Assembly (NCBI GenBank): GCA_021018995.1
Contig: CM037596.1
Span: forward strand, 14,521,501-14,585,500
Length of the DNA: 64,000 nt
Direction: 5' to 3'
Origin: Chloranthus sessilifolius
Lineage: Eukaryota > Streptophyta > Magnoliopsida > Chloranthales > Chloranthaceae
The notes beneath the pieces are model-generated. The model searched no databases and was not told where the DNA came from. It saw only the letters and a list, made by a program, of their open reading frames with translations. Shown piece after piece: positions 45,132 through 56,954 of the stretch. The first letter of the stretch is position 1, and each line of letters begins with the position of its first letter. Both the position numbers and the translations under genes were made by a program.

Positions 45132-46344
45132 TGATGGGGACGTCCGATTCAAGCTGTTTTCGATCAAGGTTCCCTATATATTGTCTGTGATCGTGACTGT
45201 GAAAATTCATGCCAACTAAAGTTCGAGGTCTAACTTTTTCAAAGTAGAGGGGATTGATGCGAATTTGAGATTCACCTGTTTGAATCGTGATCGGATAAAG
45301 AGGAGACGTCAAAAGAGAAAGTGGACCCATGAATGAGTTTTTAAAAAAAAGCCCGTTAAAAACCCGTTTGATCAGAAAGAAGAAAATTCAAAATTTATTA
45401 GGGTTTTTAACTTTCAATCCCATCACTTTTATGTTTGGCCTATTTTGAAGTATCAAACGAAGTCGGATAAATATAAAATTGGTCATATTTGAAAGCTTAT
45501 CGAAGTAGCTTTTCAACGAGCCAAAATTTGAGCAATTCTGACAAGTATTGAAGAAGTTATGGTTAGTTTTTGAAAGCTGGACATAAAGTGACGAATTTCA
45601 AGAATCCTAATTGAGATTAATATCTTTTATTATTTTATTTTAGAAAGTAAGAGTTGTTTCTTTTATTAGAAATGAGATTAGTTTCCTTATTGTTTTAGGA
45701 CTTTACTATTTTAGAAGAATTAGGATCTTTCTTTTATTTGAATTAGGAATTAGAGTTATACTAGGATTTCTAATTTTATGCATTGGTTAGCCTATTTAAA
45801 GGTTTGTAAATACTTTTATTATTAGTTTTTGGTTAATGAAAATTGCTTATGCAAATTGAGAGTTTTAAACTTTCGTGAGGGTGTGATTCTCTCAAAACGG
45901 AGAGTGATTCTTCGATTCTCGCTTGCGGTTTGGTGCGAGGCCAACTCTTATTCCATCTCTATCTTCTTTAGATCTACGGTTTGCACAAGTAGCGTAATCC
46001 TAATTATTTTATTGATCTCATAAAAGCCCTAAATCAATATTTTGTTCATCATTAATTTTATTAGCCTTTTATTTTCGTTTGGTATCGAGAGAACCCGCTT
46101 GCGAGTTCGTTCGACGCCCTAAAACTATCGGAGATCTAGCGGTTCATAAAAACCCTAGTCTTCTAGATCCGGGATAGGGAACGTACACGAAAGTAACGCT
46201 ATTTTGGGCCGAAATTAAATCACCTAATTGATTTCTGAGATTTTCCTTGATAATTTGTTATAAGAAATTATTATTTTTAATTAATTAAATTAATTTTACT
46301 CCTAATCTCAGCCCTAACATTGCATGTTGTAAGTTCCCACATCA
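45132..46344 (+). repeat. Chromovirus 3' LTR
   Basis: Starts tgatggggacgtccgattc and ends agttcccacatca, followed by the duplicated catag. Confidence 0.93.
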
Positions 46345-46349
46345 CATAG

Positions 46350-47208
46350 TAAATGTTCATTGGTTTCCAAAGCTTCCCAACACAACACATCTTGAAGCAT
46401 GTCTAACCATTTGAATCATCTATACTACTAATCAAAAATTTAAATGCTACATTTAAAATAAATAAATAAACTAAATTTTACTGAATATCCTACAAAAAAA
46501 TATAAACATTCAAAGATAAATTAAACAGTCATAGCAATTAAATGAGGACAAATTCTTCTTTTACTTGATAACAGACATCTACGGTGTTCATGACCTACCA
46601 AATATTCTAATGTATAGGTTTTAGAAGTGACTCCCACTAAAAATCATCATTTTCACTTAAATATCGGCCATAACCGAGAAATATTGAACGTCATGTATCA
46701 GGTTGGGCCCCATTAAATACAATATATACACCCCAAATTCTGTAACGGGTCAAATATTGGGTCCATCAAGTCAAATATCGGCCTATGTGAATCGGATATG
46801 AATCGTACAAAATAACAAAAATACACATTTTCAATTTTTTTTATTTCTGAATATGTTTGATTATTTTAGAAATAAAAAAGGTGCTCAAATATCATCTGGT
46901 TTGGCCGATATGCTGATACATATATTGGCACAGGCTCGAAATATCTTTCGATATACATCGGACTCTAAATCCCTGTTTTGTATCATCAAAATTCAACATT
47001 TTCTCAGATAACCTAGGGTTTCATTTCTCCCCCAACAACCATTTATCCAAATCCAATACGCATCCAAAGAAGCAAATTTTCTTCGTAACAAATAATTACC
47101 CTCTATCGGACTCAATTAGAAACCAAATTCCACTTCCAAACCCTTGGATTCCAAAACTAAAACCCCAAACACCAAAATTTCAGACACCGTATCAAAATAT
47201 ATCCAAAA
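46350..47208. other. Non-coding, with TATCGGCC words
   Basis: 46655-46960 contains aatatcggccataaccgag, tatcggcctatgtg and gccgatatgctgatac words like those of the hAT-like family. The right side ends aaatccctg, but no matching left end was found. Confidence 0.4.
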
Positions 47209-47935
47209 AATTGAAAACTGGTATCAATGGCTTCAGAATGTTGGACATATATATAATACAAAAAAGTTAAAATTTCATATGCAAAAAACCCAAAAAAAAA
47301 AAAAAAATATTCAGATGCCAAAAACTCAAAAAACAAAAATAAAGTAAAATTTTCAAACGCAAAAAACCCAAAGCTGGTATCAATGGTTGCAAAATATTGG
47401 AGATCAATAATATAAAAAAGGGAAAAACAATTTCAAAGAGCTGAAGAAACAAAAATATTTATGTGCAAGAGCGTACATAAATAAATAAAAAAACTCACCT
47501 CATAAGCTAAAGAGGCAGTCCCAAAAACAAACCCATTTGGGAAATCTGCCCTGCTAAGGCCAAAAAATATATATATAGATACGTAAACCCCAAACAAAAA
47601 AAAAAAATCAAATGCAAAAAACCCCCCAAAATAAATAAAGACAATTTCAGATGCAAAAAACCCAAAACAGGTATGAATATTGGAGACCAATAATACAAAA
47701 AAAAAAGGGAAAACAATTTAAAAGAGCTAAAGAAACAAGCATATCTGCGTTAGGTTAGAGATTTAAAAAACAACACCCCCAAAACCTTCCATCCTGTGCG
47801 AAAAACCCAAAAAAACAGTCAAAAAATAAATAAACAAAGAAAACATTTCAGATGCAAAAAAAAAAAAAAAAAAAAAAAAAAAGAAAAAAGACAAAAACAG
47901 CTAAAGAAATGAATGTACCTGCGTTAGGTTAGAGG
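47209..47935. repeat. Imperfect tandem repeats around a GH1 exon scrap
   Basis: Blocks near 47216, 47372 and 47668 share ggtatcaatgg, atattggagacc, aataatacaaaaaa and aacaatttaaaagagctaaa. The two rightmost blocks also share ctgcgttaggttagag (47739, 47918). A-runs separate them. Confidence 0.7.
47499..47562 (-). pseudogene. GH1 beta-glucosidase exon fragment
   Basis: Reads LSRADFPNGFVFGTASLAYE then donor gtgagt. This matches the N-terminal start of family 1 beta-glucosidases, where FP-GF-FG-A-S-AYQ opens the barrel. No signal peptide exon upstream and no following exon is seen, so it is an isolated fragment. Confidence 0.5.
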
Positions 47936-48490
47936 TTAGTGGAATTTGTATCTTGCGTTAGGGGTTAGGGTTTCTTATGAGTTTTAGGGTTTTCTGATGG
48001 AAAAAATCACAAAAAGGGTAGGGTTTTAGGGGTCATGGAAAAAACATACAAAAACAATGACGACTTGTTATGATTCTGGGTGGAACTTGTTATGATTCTG
48101 GGTGGAAAAAACACATTAAAAAAAAAATGAAAAAAAGCCACTCACCTTCTATCTTACGTTGATGGAAAACCCTCTCTGGTATCTTTGGCTCCAGAAAATC
48201 CTCTTCTTGGCCTCTTATTAGATAGAACCCTCCTTATGTTGTCGCATTAGATAGATAGATAGAGGGCCAAAAATATAGATCCGAAATTTTATCCTTCCAG
48301 ATTTATGTTTTAAAGGGGAGACTCTTGGTCTTCAAGGGCTTCTCTTAGGCGATAGAGTCGAATTAAAGGGGTGACTGTTGGTCTTCACCTTCGCGAGGCA
48401 TGCTTTAGTCGATAGAACTGAAAGGAACTAAAGGGGCAGAAGATAGAACCAAAAGGGAGAATTTGTCCGTTAGTTATGGACTTTTTATAC
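47936..48490. other. Non-coding
   Basis: Includes a short direct repeat cttgttatgattctgggtgg (48064, 48088) and a gata run near 48250. No gene is recognised. Confidence 0.4.
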
Positions 48491-48491
48491 G

Positions 48492-48495
<4 letters not shown>

Positions 48496-48572
<77 letters not shown>

Positions 48573-48575
48573 GAG
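48496..48575. repeat. (TA)n(GA)n compound microsatellite
   Basis: About 40 bp of TA repeats continue into about 40 bp of GA repeats. Confidence 0.95.
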
Positions 48576-48690
48576 TTTACCATTTTAAGATTAGGCCTTA
48601 CCATCTCTTGAGGGGCACCTATTTAGTGCGCATGGGAACCACTTAAATTCGGTGCTTCCCCCAAGAAAAAAATTAACAAAAAATAAATTA

Positions 48691-49051
48691 GTGATTGCAG
48701 AGTTAAAAAAGACTTCGTATTTTAGGGACATGTGACATGTGAAAACGCAATATGGGCCGTCTGATATGAAAGTTCATGATCTATAGATCTTTTGTGGATA
48801 AGATTGACACGAAATATAATCTTTATCATGTGATTAAATTTAGTCAAAGGTTATTATTTTATTCAACGATTGACAACAATAGATCATATGATAAATATCG
48901 TGTTTTGCTCCAATCTAATCGACTAAGGATCTATAGATCATGAACTTTAAATCAAACGGCCTAGATTGCGTTTTCACATATCACATATCCCTAAAATACA
49001 AAGCCTTTCTTTAACCTCGGTGCAATCACTTAAAATGTGTGTGCAAGTAAT
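48691..49051. mobile_element. Foldback MITE
   Basis: Nearly the whole sequence is one imperfect palindrome: gtattttagggacatgtgac ... gtgaaaacgcaatatggg pairs with gcgttttcacatatcac ... ccctaaaatacaaagcc, and gatctatagatc recurs in both arms. Other copies sit at 58308 and 59201; the left end of this one is shortened. Confidence 0.75.
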
Positions 49052-49487
49052 GACTCCCTTAAAATAAATAATGCATTTGTGAAGGGAAACTTATTGGTGG
49101 TTCAATTGGTGATTTGTTTGAGATATTTTCTAATATTATATATCCAAAGTTTTTTGTTTGCTTAATTGGCTACTTCGATGGAGTTTGGACGGTCTAGATC
49201 AATGCAACGATTGGGAGGATGGATTTGGCATAGATAAAATCTCAAGAGTAGCAAAGGGGTATTTTCCACCATCCGATTGATGAAGAGAACTATGTGAATA
49301 TTATGTGCTGAAAATTTGACGGTGTTGATGAAGTCATTGGGGCTACCTATGAGCTTGGATGGTAATGATTGTATCTGATGACTCATTTGCCTTTAACATT
49401 TTCTTTTCTTTTTTTTAATTAATAACTTGCAATATGTACAGGTCGTGCACATGTTGTTTATTTGGGTTCAATAGAATGGTTATGTTT
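49052..49487. other. Intergenic
   Basis: No gene or repeat recognised. Confidence 0.4.
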
Positions 49488-49495
49488 TTAATTAA

Positions 49496-49879
49496 GGGCA
49501 CTGTTACGTGGACACCAATTTTTTTCTTCACGCACACCACAAATATAAATATTTTGCATTTGAGGGACCTGTGCCATGTGAAAACATCTTCTAAGCCGTC
49601 TGATTTGAAGGTCATGTGTTGAAGATCTTTCACACAAAAAAATGGCACAATATATAATCTCTATCATATGATTTAATGCAGTCAAAGTTGTCCGATTCAA
49701 TAATTGATTGATAAATATTGTGTTTCATGCCAATCTTTTGCATGAAAGATTTTTAGATCATGACCTTCAAATCAGACGATTGAGATGGTGTTTTCACATG
49801 ACACAGATCCCCAAAATACAAAGTCTTTTCATTAAATGGTGTGTGTGAAGAAAAAATAGGCATGTAAGTAGTAGGACCC
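49496..49879. mobile_element. Foldback MITE with 8-bp duplication
   Basis: Flanked by ttaattaa (49488-49495 and 49880-49887). The ends pair gggcactgttacg with gtaggaccc loosely, then ttttcttcacgcacacc with ggtgtgtgtgaagaaa. The interior is a palindrome related to the 48691 family (gccgtctgatttgaaggtca versus gaccttcaaatcagacg). The duplication is itself palindromic, so TTA/TAA-type insertion is also possible. Confidence 0.7.
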
Positions 49880-49887
49880 TTAATTAA

Positions 49888-50394
49888 GGAATTGGGCAGA
49901 ATACTCTCCGATTTCTATCGCTCGGCCCAGGATGATTTCCTCGACCAAATGTTACATATTTGACGATTTCGATCTGTCAAATATGTTCGATTGTTTGTTC
50001 GTAAATTTTGAGAGAAATTCGAGTACGACATATAAACCGATGATTACATAACGTTTCTACGGTCACAACATAGCCACCCATTGAATCGATTCTGAGGATT
50101 TTCTAAGAGGAACTTAAAAACAAAGAAATTTCACCTTTTATAAGAAAAGTCAGGAATCTGAGTAACTTAGGAACGTATATGGGAAAAGTCAGAATTCTGA
50201 GTTTGCTAAGAATCTGCCAGGAATCTGAGCTTTTCTCGAAAAAATCAGGAAACACTTGAACGAGCCCTTATGCTTATCATAAATGCCCGCTACATCTGGT
50301 AACAGTATATACTGGTTATTCTAACCACTATATACTAGTACATTGATATTTTAACTTTAATTTTTTTTAAAATATATTGTTCGAAAGAAGGTTG
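49888..50394. other. Intergenic
   Basis: 50125-50260 has repeated gtcaggaatctgag words; nothing coding. Confidence 0.4.
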
Positions 50395-50835
50395 TCAATC
50401 ATGTATCGTTTTCAAGAACTTTTGTATCGTATATCGTACGATACACTCAAGTTTTTATAATAAATAGGAAAAATCAATACATGTGCAAAATCTAAAAATA
50501 AGCAAATGATATATATGACAATCCGGGATCATCTTCGTCATTAGTTAAATCATATCAATTTTTTCTTCTTTCTCTTCTTCCTTGGAGACAGCTTCCTCTT
50601 CTTTCTTTCTTCTCTTAGCTTTTTATTTATTTATTTATTTTATTTGGTAGATATAGATGTACTATATAAGTGAGATTAGAATCGGTGATAAATAAGTAAT
50701 AAAAAATTAATTATAATGGAAATCACGTGTATCATCAGTATCGTAGCGTATCATGTATTGTAAGATACCATTAAAATAGATACGTATCGTTTTCTACTGT
50801 ATCGTGTATCGTTCGATAATGATTATACCAAAATC
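50395..50835. repeat. ATCGTATCGATACGAT word clusters
   Basis: Two clusters bracket unique DNA: tatcgtatatcgtacgatac (50427) and tatcgtagcgtatcatg / gatacgtatcgtttt / cgtgtatcgttcgataatg (50740-50820). The ends pair weakly (caatcatgtatcg / cgataatgatta); no target duplication was read. Possibly a further DNA transposon of the same style. Confidence 0.5.
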
Positions 50836-51018
50836 CATTATGTACCAACATATAGCGTTTATGGATTGTATAAACGATCGAATAAATGTCTTGGTCGGTA
50901 TATTGCCGAGATGTTTATAACTATGTATATTATACCGGTTGAGATTTTAAACCTTGTTTGTGCTCCTCTTTGCCATGAATTTGTCATCTTCTCAGTCAAG
51001 ATAATCTCTTATTGCAGC

Positions 51019-51273
51019 TTTATTAAAAGTTGTCCTTTTCGCGGCTGAAATGGGTTTCAACAAGATCATTTTGAAGGATATTCCACAAGGGTGATTCATG
51101 GTGCATCTACCCATGAGAAAGATGTATCCGACCTTTCTACTCTTTTTCATAGCATTAAGACTAAAGCTTCCTGCTTTTCATCTTGCTCATGGGCTCTTGT
51201 CAAGCATTCTGCTAACGCTGTTGCTGATGTGCTAGCCAAACTTGGACTTATTGATGGGTGTAAAGAAGTGTGA
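51019..51273 (+). pseudogene. LINE-type RNase H fragment
   Basis: Reads EMGFNKIILKD, then SDLSTLFHSIKTKASCFSS and WALVKHSANAVADVLAKLGL, the C-terminal RNase H-like domain of plant L1 elements. It ends a few bases before the first pICln copy, so the array's left edge is a junction with LINE sequence. Confidence 0.6.
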
Positions 51274-51284
51274 ATGGAAGATGC

Positions 51285-51548
51285 CCCTTCTCAACACAGA
51301 AAACGGCGAAGAGTTGATGCACGTTCAGCCACATGTCGCCATCGTGCTCGGTAACCGAGCTCCCGAATCTCCTGGGACTCTCTACATCTCTTCCAAGTAG
51401 GTATCTATCTCGGCTCTCCGAAACTCCTGTGCCGGTTTCCGAAAATTTAGCGTGTTCTTTTGCTTTCTCTTTCCAGATGAGTGATCTGGATGAGCGACGA
51501 TGACGAAGATAGAGGCTATGCGGTTGATTTCTTGTCTGTTTCTTTGCA
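51285..51548 (+). pseudogene. pICln partial copy 1
   Basis: Starts within exon 1 (PLLNTENGEELMHVQPHVAI) after LINE sequence. The start codon is missing, and exon 2 begins with changed bases that give a stop in the expected frame. Confidence 0.85.
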
Positions 51549-51655
51549 TTTGGTTAAGTTGATCATCTTCCGTGCACCTGATGCGAATTCATATTTATTC
51601 GCAAAAATCAGTGTGTTCTACAATTAAGTGAAAGGTTAATTTATAATTATTACCA

Positions 51656-51735
51656 AAAGGTATTAGCCCAGTTGGTGCCCTCGGCTCCCAACCCAATCTC
51701 GATTTATTTATTTATTTTTTTGTTTCAAGCCTATA
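51656..51735 (+). mobile_element. SINE remnant, copy in unit 1
   Basis: Same SINE as 53351-53545, but about 115 bp including the B box are deleted between ggtgcc and ctcggctc. This accounts for most of the shortness of unit 1. Confidence 0.6.
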
Positions 51736-52926
51736 TCGAGTTATATGTTGTAAAGGTCGAGAAGAAAAAAATGATTTAAACGAAAATATGAATAATGGCA
51801 CATACCCCCCTTTAAACAAATTATTTTATGGCTATCCACATGTTAGTCCCGTGAAAGATAGCATTGAGCAGTCAAATTTACCAATAGTAGTTCATATGTT
51901 GAACTAAAATGGGTCCCAAAAGTCTTACTCGTTAAAGGATTTGAACCATACAATTTAGCTGTTTTAAAATGAATGATTGTTCACATTTTTAAATGGTTGA
52001 AATTTAAGTGTGCCAATCAAATTATTTGAATCATTTGATACGCATAATTTTTTGAGACATGTATCATTGATGGGCTGCTAGTTGAATAACTTAGATTGAT
52101 CAAATGTGTGCTGCGATAGATTGATTATTAACCGTTGGAATAATCTAATTAAAGGCAATAGGAGCTTCTTCTTTAAAATAACATAACCATATAAAGGTTA
52201 CCATTATTCAAACAACACCTTGAAATTATAACCTGATTGACTCGTTCGAATATATATAATAAATTGATGATGGAGATTAATTTTTATCCTAATTTTCCAC
52301 AAGATAGATGTTGAGGATAGGAGTGCACCATCAGACAATTAATTTTTAATTTCAAGTGACACATCCCAAAAAGCAACTCTTGAATTACGTTTGAGGGCGA
52401 CACGTGATTTGACGATCACCTATTGAGATGTGTGTTATATGGAATAGAAAATTGACTGTTTGCTATGCAGATGATCTCAAGATCCATCTTGTGAGATATT
52501 GGGGTGGAAAACAATCTTGATTATCCGTTTCAAAGCGGTCAGTGCATTCTCGCAGGAGGTGGTGGGTGAGGTTACAAATTCACGGGATGTGAATAATGAT
52601 ATCAGTGTAAATCTAGGACACTTAATTTAAAAAGGAGTTGACAGCTTAATCAAATGATAACGATTTTTAGCCCAAATCTTCGATACCATAGATTGTTAGA
52701 TCATGGTAATCAAATTAGACGGCACACAATATGTTTTGAGATGGCAAAAAATCAACTAGCGATCGGAGGCATACGCAATACTAACTTGTAGTCGTAGACT
52801 TATGTGCGCCTGTTTCTTCGAATAAAAATGACCTACTGCTTCCTCCGTAGAAGGAAAACGTTTTGGCGCTCAAAATCATTTATTGATGTAGAAACGCAAC
52901 AGAGAAAAAAAAAAAAAAAGCGGGAA

Positions 52927-53324
52927 ATGAGTCTAGGGTTACGGCCGTTCACTGAACGAGTTGGGGGCGGAGAAGGGCAACCCCTTCCCGACACAGAAAA
53001 CTGCGAAGAATTGATGCACGTTCACCCACATGTCGCCATCGTGATCGGTAACCGAGCTCCCGAATCTCCTGGGACTCTCTACATCTCTACCAAGTAGGTA
53101 TCTATCTCGGCTCTCCGAAACTCCTTTGACGGTTTCCGAAACTTAAGCGTATTCTCTTGCTTTCTCTTTCCAGGCAAGTGATTTGGTTGAGCGACGATGT
53201 CGAAGATAGAGGCTATGCTGTTGATTTCTTGTCTGTTTCTTTGCATTTGGTTAAGTTGATCATCTTCCGTGCACCTGATGCAAATTCATATTTATTCGAA
53301 AAAATCAGTGTGTTCTACAATTAA
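52927..53324 (+). CDS. pICln truncated copy 2 (possible 105-aa product)
   Basis: Exon 1 52927-53093 and exon 2 53174-53324 with normal GT/AG sites. The frame runs MSLGLRPFTERVGGGE ... APESPGTLYISTK, then QVIWLSDDVEDRGYAVDFL, and after the breakpoint reads LVKLIIFRAPDANSYLF to a stop. Only the first half of the PH-like pICln fold is present. No stop interrupts the frame. Whether it is expressed is unknown. Confidence 0.55.
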
Positions 53325-53350
53325 GTGAAAGGTTAATTTATAATTATTAC

Positions 53351-53545
53351 CAAAAGGTATTAGCCCAGTTGGTACCTTCCCTCCAATGTGAGGGAGTAGG
53401 TCGGGGGTTCGATATTCGACCTTCACATTGTTTTCTGCTCGTCTTTACAAGGTGTGAGTTGGATTTTGTTAGTTAACCCTCACCGCTTGTTCCTCAGCTC
53501 TCAACCCTATCTCGATTTATTTGTTTATTTTTTTATCTCAAGCCT
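53351..53545 (+). mobile_element. tRNA-derived SINE in unit 2
   Basis: A box tagcccagttgg (53361-53372) and B box gggttcgatattcgacc (53405-53421), with a tRNA-like head cttccctccaatgtgaggga, then a body ending in T-rich sequence. Copies in units 3 and 4 occupy the equivalent place, so insertion preceded amplification. Confidence 0.65.
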
Positions 53546-54711
53546 ATATCAATTTATATGTTGTAAAGATTGAGATGAAAAAAATAATTTAAACGAAAAT
53601 AGGAATAATGGCACATAACCCCCTTTAAACAAATTATTTTATGGCTATCCACATGTTAGTCCCGTGGAAGATAGCTTTGAGCAGTCAAATTTACCAATAG
53701 TAGTTCATATGTTGAACTAAAATGGGTCCCAAAAGTCTTATTCGTTAAATGATTTGAACCATTCAATTTAGCTATTTTAAAATGAATGATTGTTCACATT
53801 TTTAAATGGTTGAAATTTAAGTGTGCCAATCAAATTATTTGAATCGTTTGATATGCATAATTTTTTGAGACATGTATCATTGATGGGCTGCTAGTTGAAT
53901 AATATAGATTGATCAAATGTGTGCTGCGATAGATTGATTATTAATCGTTCGATTAATCTAATTAAAGGCAATAGGAGCTTCTTCTTTAAAATAACATAAC
54001 CATATAAAGGTTACCATTATTCACACGACTCCTTGAAATTATAACCTGATTGACTCCTTCAAATATATTTAATGAATTGATGATGGAGATTAATTTTTGT
54101 TCAATTTTTCCACAAGTTATATATTGAGGTTAGGAGAGTACCATCAGACAATCAATTATTAATTTCAAGTGATACATCCCAAAAAGCAACTCTTGAATTA
54201 CGTTTGAGGGCGACACGTGATTTAACGACCACCTTTTGAGATGTGTGTTTTATGGAATAGAAAATTGACTGTTTGCTATGCAGATGATCTCAAGATCCAT
54301 CTTGATTATCTGTTTCAAAGCAGTCAGTGCATTCTCGCAGGAGGAGGTGGGTGAGGTTACAGTTTCACGAGATGTGAATAATGATATCAGTGTAAATCTA
54401 CGACACTTAATTTAAAAAGGAGTTGACAGCTTAATCAAATGATAACGATTTTTAGCCCAAATCTTCGATACCATAGATTGTTAGATCATGGTAATCAAAT
54501 CAGACGGCACACAATATATTTTGAGGTGGCACAAAATCAACTGCCGATCGGAGGCATACGCAATACTAACTTGTAGTCATTGATTTATGTGCGCCTGTTT
54601 CTTCGAATAAAAATGACCTACCGCTTCCTCCGTAGAAGGAAAATGTTTTGGCGCTCAAAATCATTTATTGATGCGGAAACGCTACAGGAAAAAAAAAAAA
54701 AAAAGTGGGAA

Positions 54712-55109
54712 ATGAGTCTAGGGTTACTGCCGTTCACAGAGCGAGTTGGGGGCGGAGAAGGGCAACCCCTTCTCAACACAGAAAACGGCGAAGAATTGAT
54801 GCACGTTCAGCCACATATCGCCATCGTGCTCGGTAACCGAGCTCCCGAATCTCCTGGGACTCTCTACATCTCTACCAAGTAGGTATCTATCTCGGCTCTC
54901 CGAAACTCCTGTGCCGGTTTCTGAAACTTGAGCGTGTTCTCTTGCTTTCTCTTTCCAGGCGAGTGATATGGTTTAGCGACGATGACGAAGATAGAGGCTA
55001 TGCGGTTGATTTCTTGTCCTTTTCTTTGCATTTGGTTAAGTTGATCATCTTCCGTACACCTGATGCGAATTCATATTTATTCACAAAAATCAGTGTGTTC
55101 TACAATTAA
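54712..55109 (+). CDS. pICln truncated copy 3 (possible 105-aa product)
   Basis: Exons 54712-54878 and 54959-55109. Same structure as copy 2 and also open: MSLGLLPFTERVGGGE, VIWFSDDDEDRGYAVDFL, then LVKLIIFRTPDANSYLF and a stop. The open frame in two separate copies could be chance at this length. Confidence 0.55.
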
Positions 55110-55135
55110 GTGAAAGGTTAATTTATAATTATTAT

Positions 55136-55325
55136 CAAAAGGTATTAGTCCAATTGGTGCCTTCCCTCCAATGTAAGGGAGTAGGTCGGGGGTTCAATAT
55201 TCGACTTGCACATTGTTTCTTACACTTGTCTTTACAAGGTGTGAGTTGGATTTTGTTAGTTAACCCTCACCACTTGTTCCTCGGCTCTCAACCCTATCTC
55301 GATTTATTTATTATTTTTTTATCTC
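55136..55325 (+). mobile_element. tRNA-derived SINE in unit 3
   Basis: Equivalent to 53351-53545; the A box reads tagtccaattgg and the B box gggttcaatattcgac. Confidence 0.6.
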
Positions 55326-56531
55326 AAGCCTATATCAATTTATATGTTGTAAAGATTGAGACGAAAAAAATGATTTAAACGAAAATAGGAATAATGGCAC
55401 ATACCCCCCTTTAAACAAATTATTTTTTGGCTGTCCACATGTTAGTCCCGTGGAAGATAGCTTTGAGCAGTCAAATTTACCAATAGTAGTTCATATGTTG
55501 AACTAAAATGGGTCCCAAAAGTCTTACTCGTTAAAGGATTTGAACCATACAATTTAGCTGTTTTAAAATGAATGATTGTTCACATTTTTAAATGGTTGAA
55601 ATTTAAGTGTCCCAATCAAATTATTTGAATCGTTTGATACGCATAATTTTTTGAGACATGTATCATTGATGGATTGCTAGTTGAATAACTTAGATTGATC
55701 AAATGTGTGCTGCGATAGATTGATTATTAACCGTTTGATTAATCTAATTAAAGGCAATAGGAGCTTCTTCTTTAAAATAACATAATCATATAAAGGTTAT
55801 CATTATTCACACAACACCTTGAAATTATAACCTGATTGACTCCTTCGAATATATATAATGAATTGACGATGGAGATTAATTTTTATCCTAATTTCCACAA
55901 GATAGATGTTGAGGTTAGGAGTGTACCATCAAACAATCAATTTTTAATTTCAAGTGACACATCTCAAAAGGCAACTCTTGAATTATGTTTGAGGGCGACA
56001 CGTGATTTAACGACCACCTTTTGAGATGTGTGTTATATGGAATAGAAAATTGACTGTTTGCTATGCAGGTGATCTCAAAATCCATCTTGTGAGATATTGG
56101 GGCGAAAAACAATCTTGATTATCTGTTTCGAAGCGGTCAGTGCATTCTCGCAGGAGGAGGTGGATGAGGTTACAGTTTCACGAGATGTGAATAATGATAT
56201 CAGTGTAAATCTAGGATACTTAATTTAAAAAGGAGTTGACAGCTTAATCAAATGATAACGGTTTTTAGCCCAAATCTTCGATACCATAGATTGTTAGATC
56301 ATGGTAATCAAATCAGACGGCACACAATATGTTTTGAGGTGGCACAAAATCAACTGCCGATCGGAGGCATACGCAATACTAACTTGTAGTCGTAGACTTA
56401 TGTGCGCCTGTTTCTTCGAATAAAAATGACCTACCGCTTCCTTCGTAGAAGGAAAATGTTTTGGCGCTCAAAATCATTTATTGATGCGGAAACGATACAG
56501 AAAAAAAAAAAAAAAAAAAAAAAAGTGGGAA

Positions 56532-56850
56532 ATGAGTCTAGGGTTACGGCCGTTCACAGCGCGAGTTGGGGGCGGAGAAGGGCAACTCCTTCTCGACACA
56601 GAAAACGGCGAAGAATTGATGCACGTTCAGCCACATGTTGCTATCGTGTTCGGTAACTGAGCTCCCGAATCTCCTGAGACTCTCGACATCTCTACCAAGT
56701 AGGTATCTATCTCGGCTCTTCGAAACTCCTGTGCCAGTTTCCGAAACTTGAGCGTGTTCTCTTGCTTTCTCTTTCCAGGCGAGTGATCTGGTTGAGCGAC
56801 GATGACAAAGATAGAGGCTATGCTGTTGATTTCTTGTCTGTTTCTTTGCA
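56532..56850 (+). pseudogene. pICln truncated copy 4 with nonsense codon
   Basis: Exon 1 56532-56698 has a TGA in frame (ggtaactgagctccc near 56652), where the other copies encode NRAPE. Exon 2 starts at 56779 and breaks off as in copies 2 and 3. Confidence 0.8.
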
Positions 56851-56954
56851 TTTGGTTAAGTTGATCATCTTCCGTGCACCTGATGTGAATTCATATTTAT
56901 TCGCAAAAATCAGTGTGTTCTACAATTAAGTGAAAGGTTAATTTATAATTATTA

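Larger units (their letters stand above)
41603..46344 (+). mobile_element. Ty3 chromovirus, internally deleted
   Basis: A complete LTR element with 1.2-kb LTRs, exact 5-bp duplication catag (41598-41602 and 46345-46349), primer site, purine tract, gag, integrase C-terminus and chromodomain. The internal region is only 2.3 kb. Protease, reverse transcriptase, RNase H and the integrase core are missing, so it depends on a relative. The LTRs look alike over nearly their whole length with scattered substitutions. Confidence 0.93.

Noticed and set aside
52804-52926. Upstream in-frame start for pICln copies (MRLFLRIKMTYCF...)
   Set aside because: It reads through a poly(A) stretch of variable length between copies and lacks similarity to pICln; the internal ATG fits the family start.
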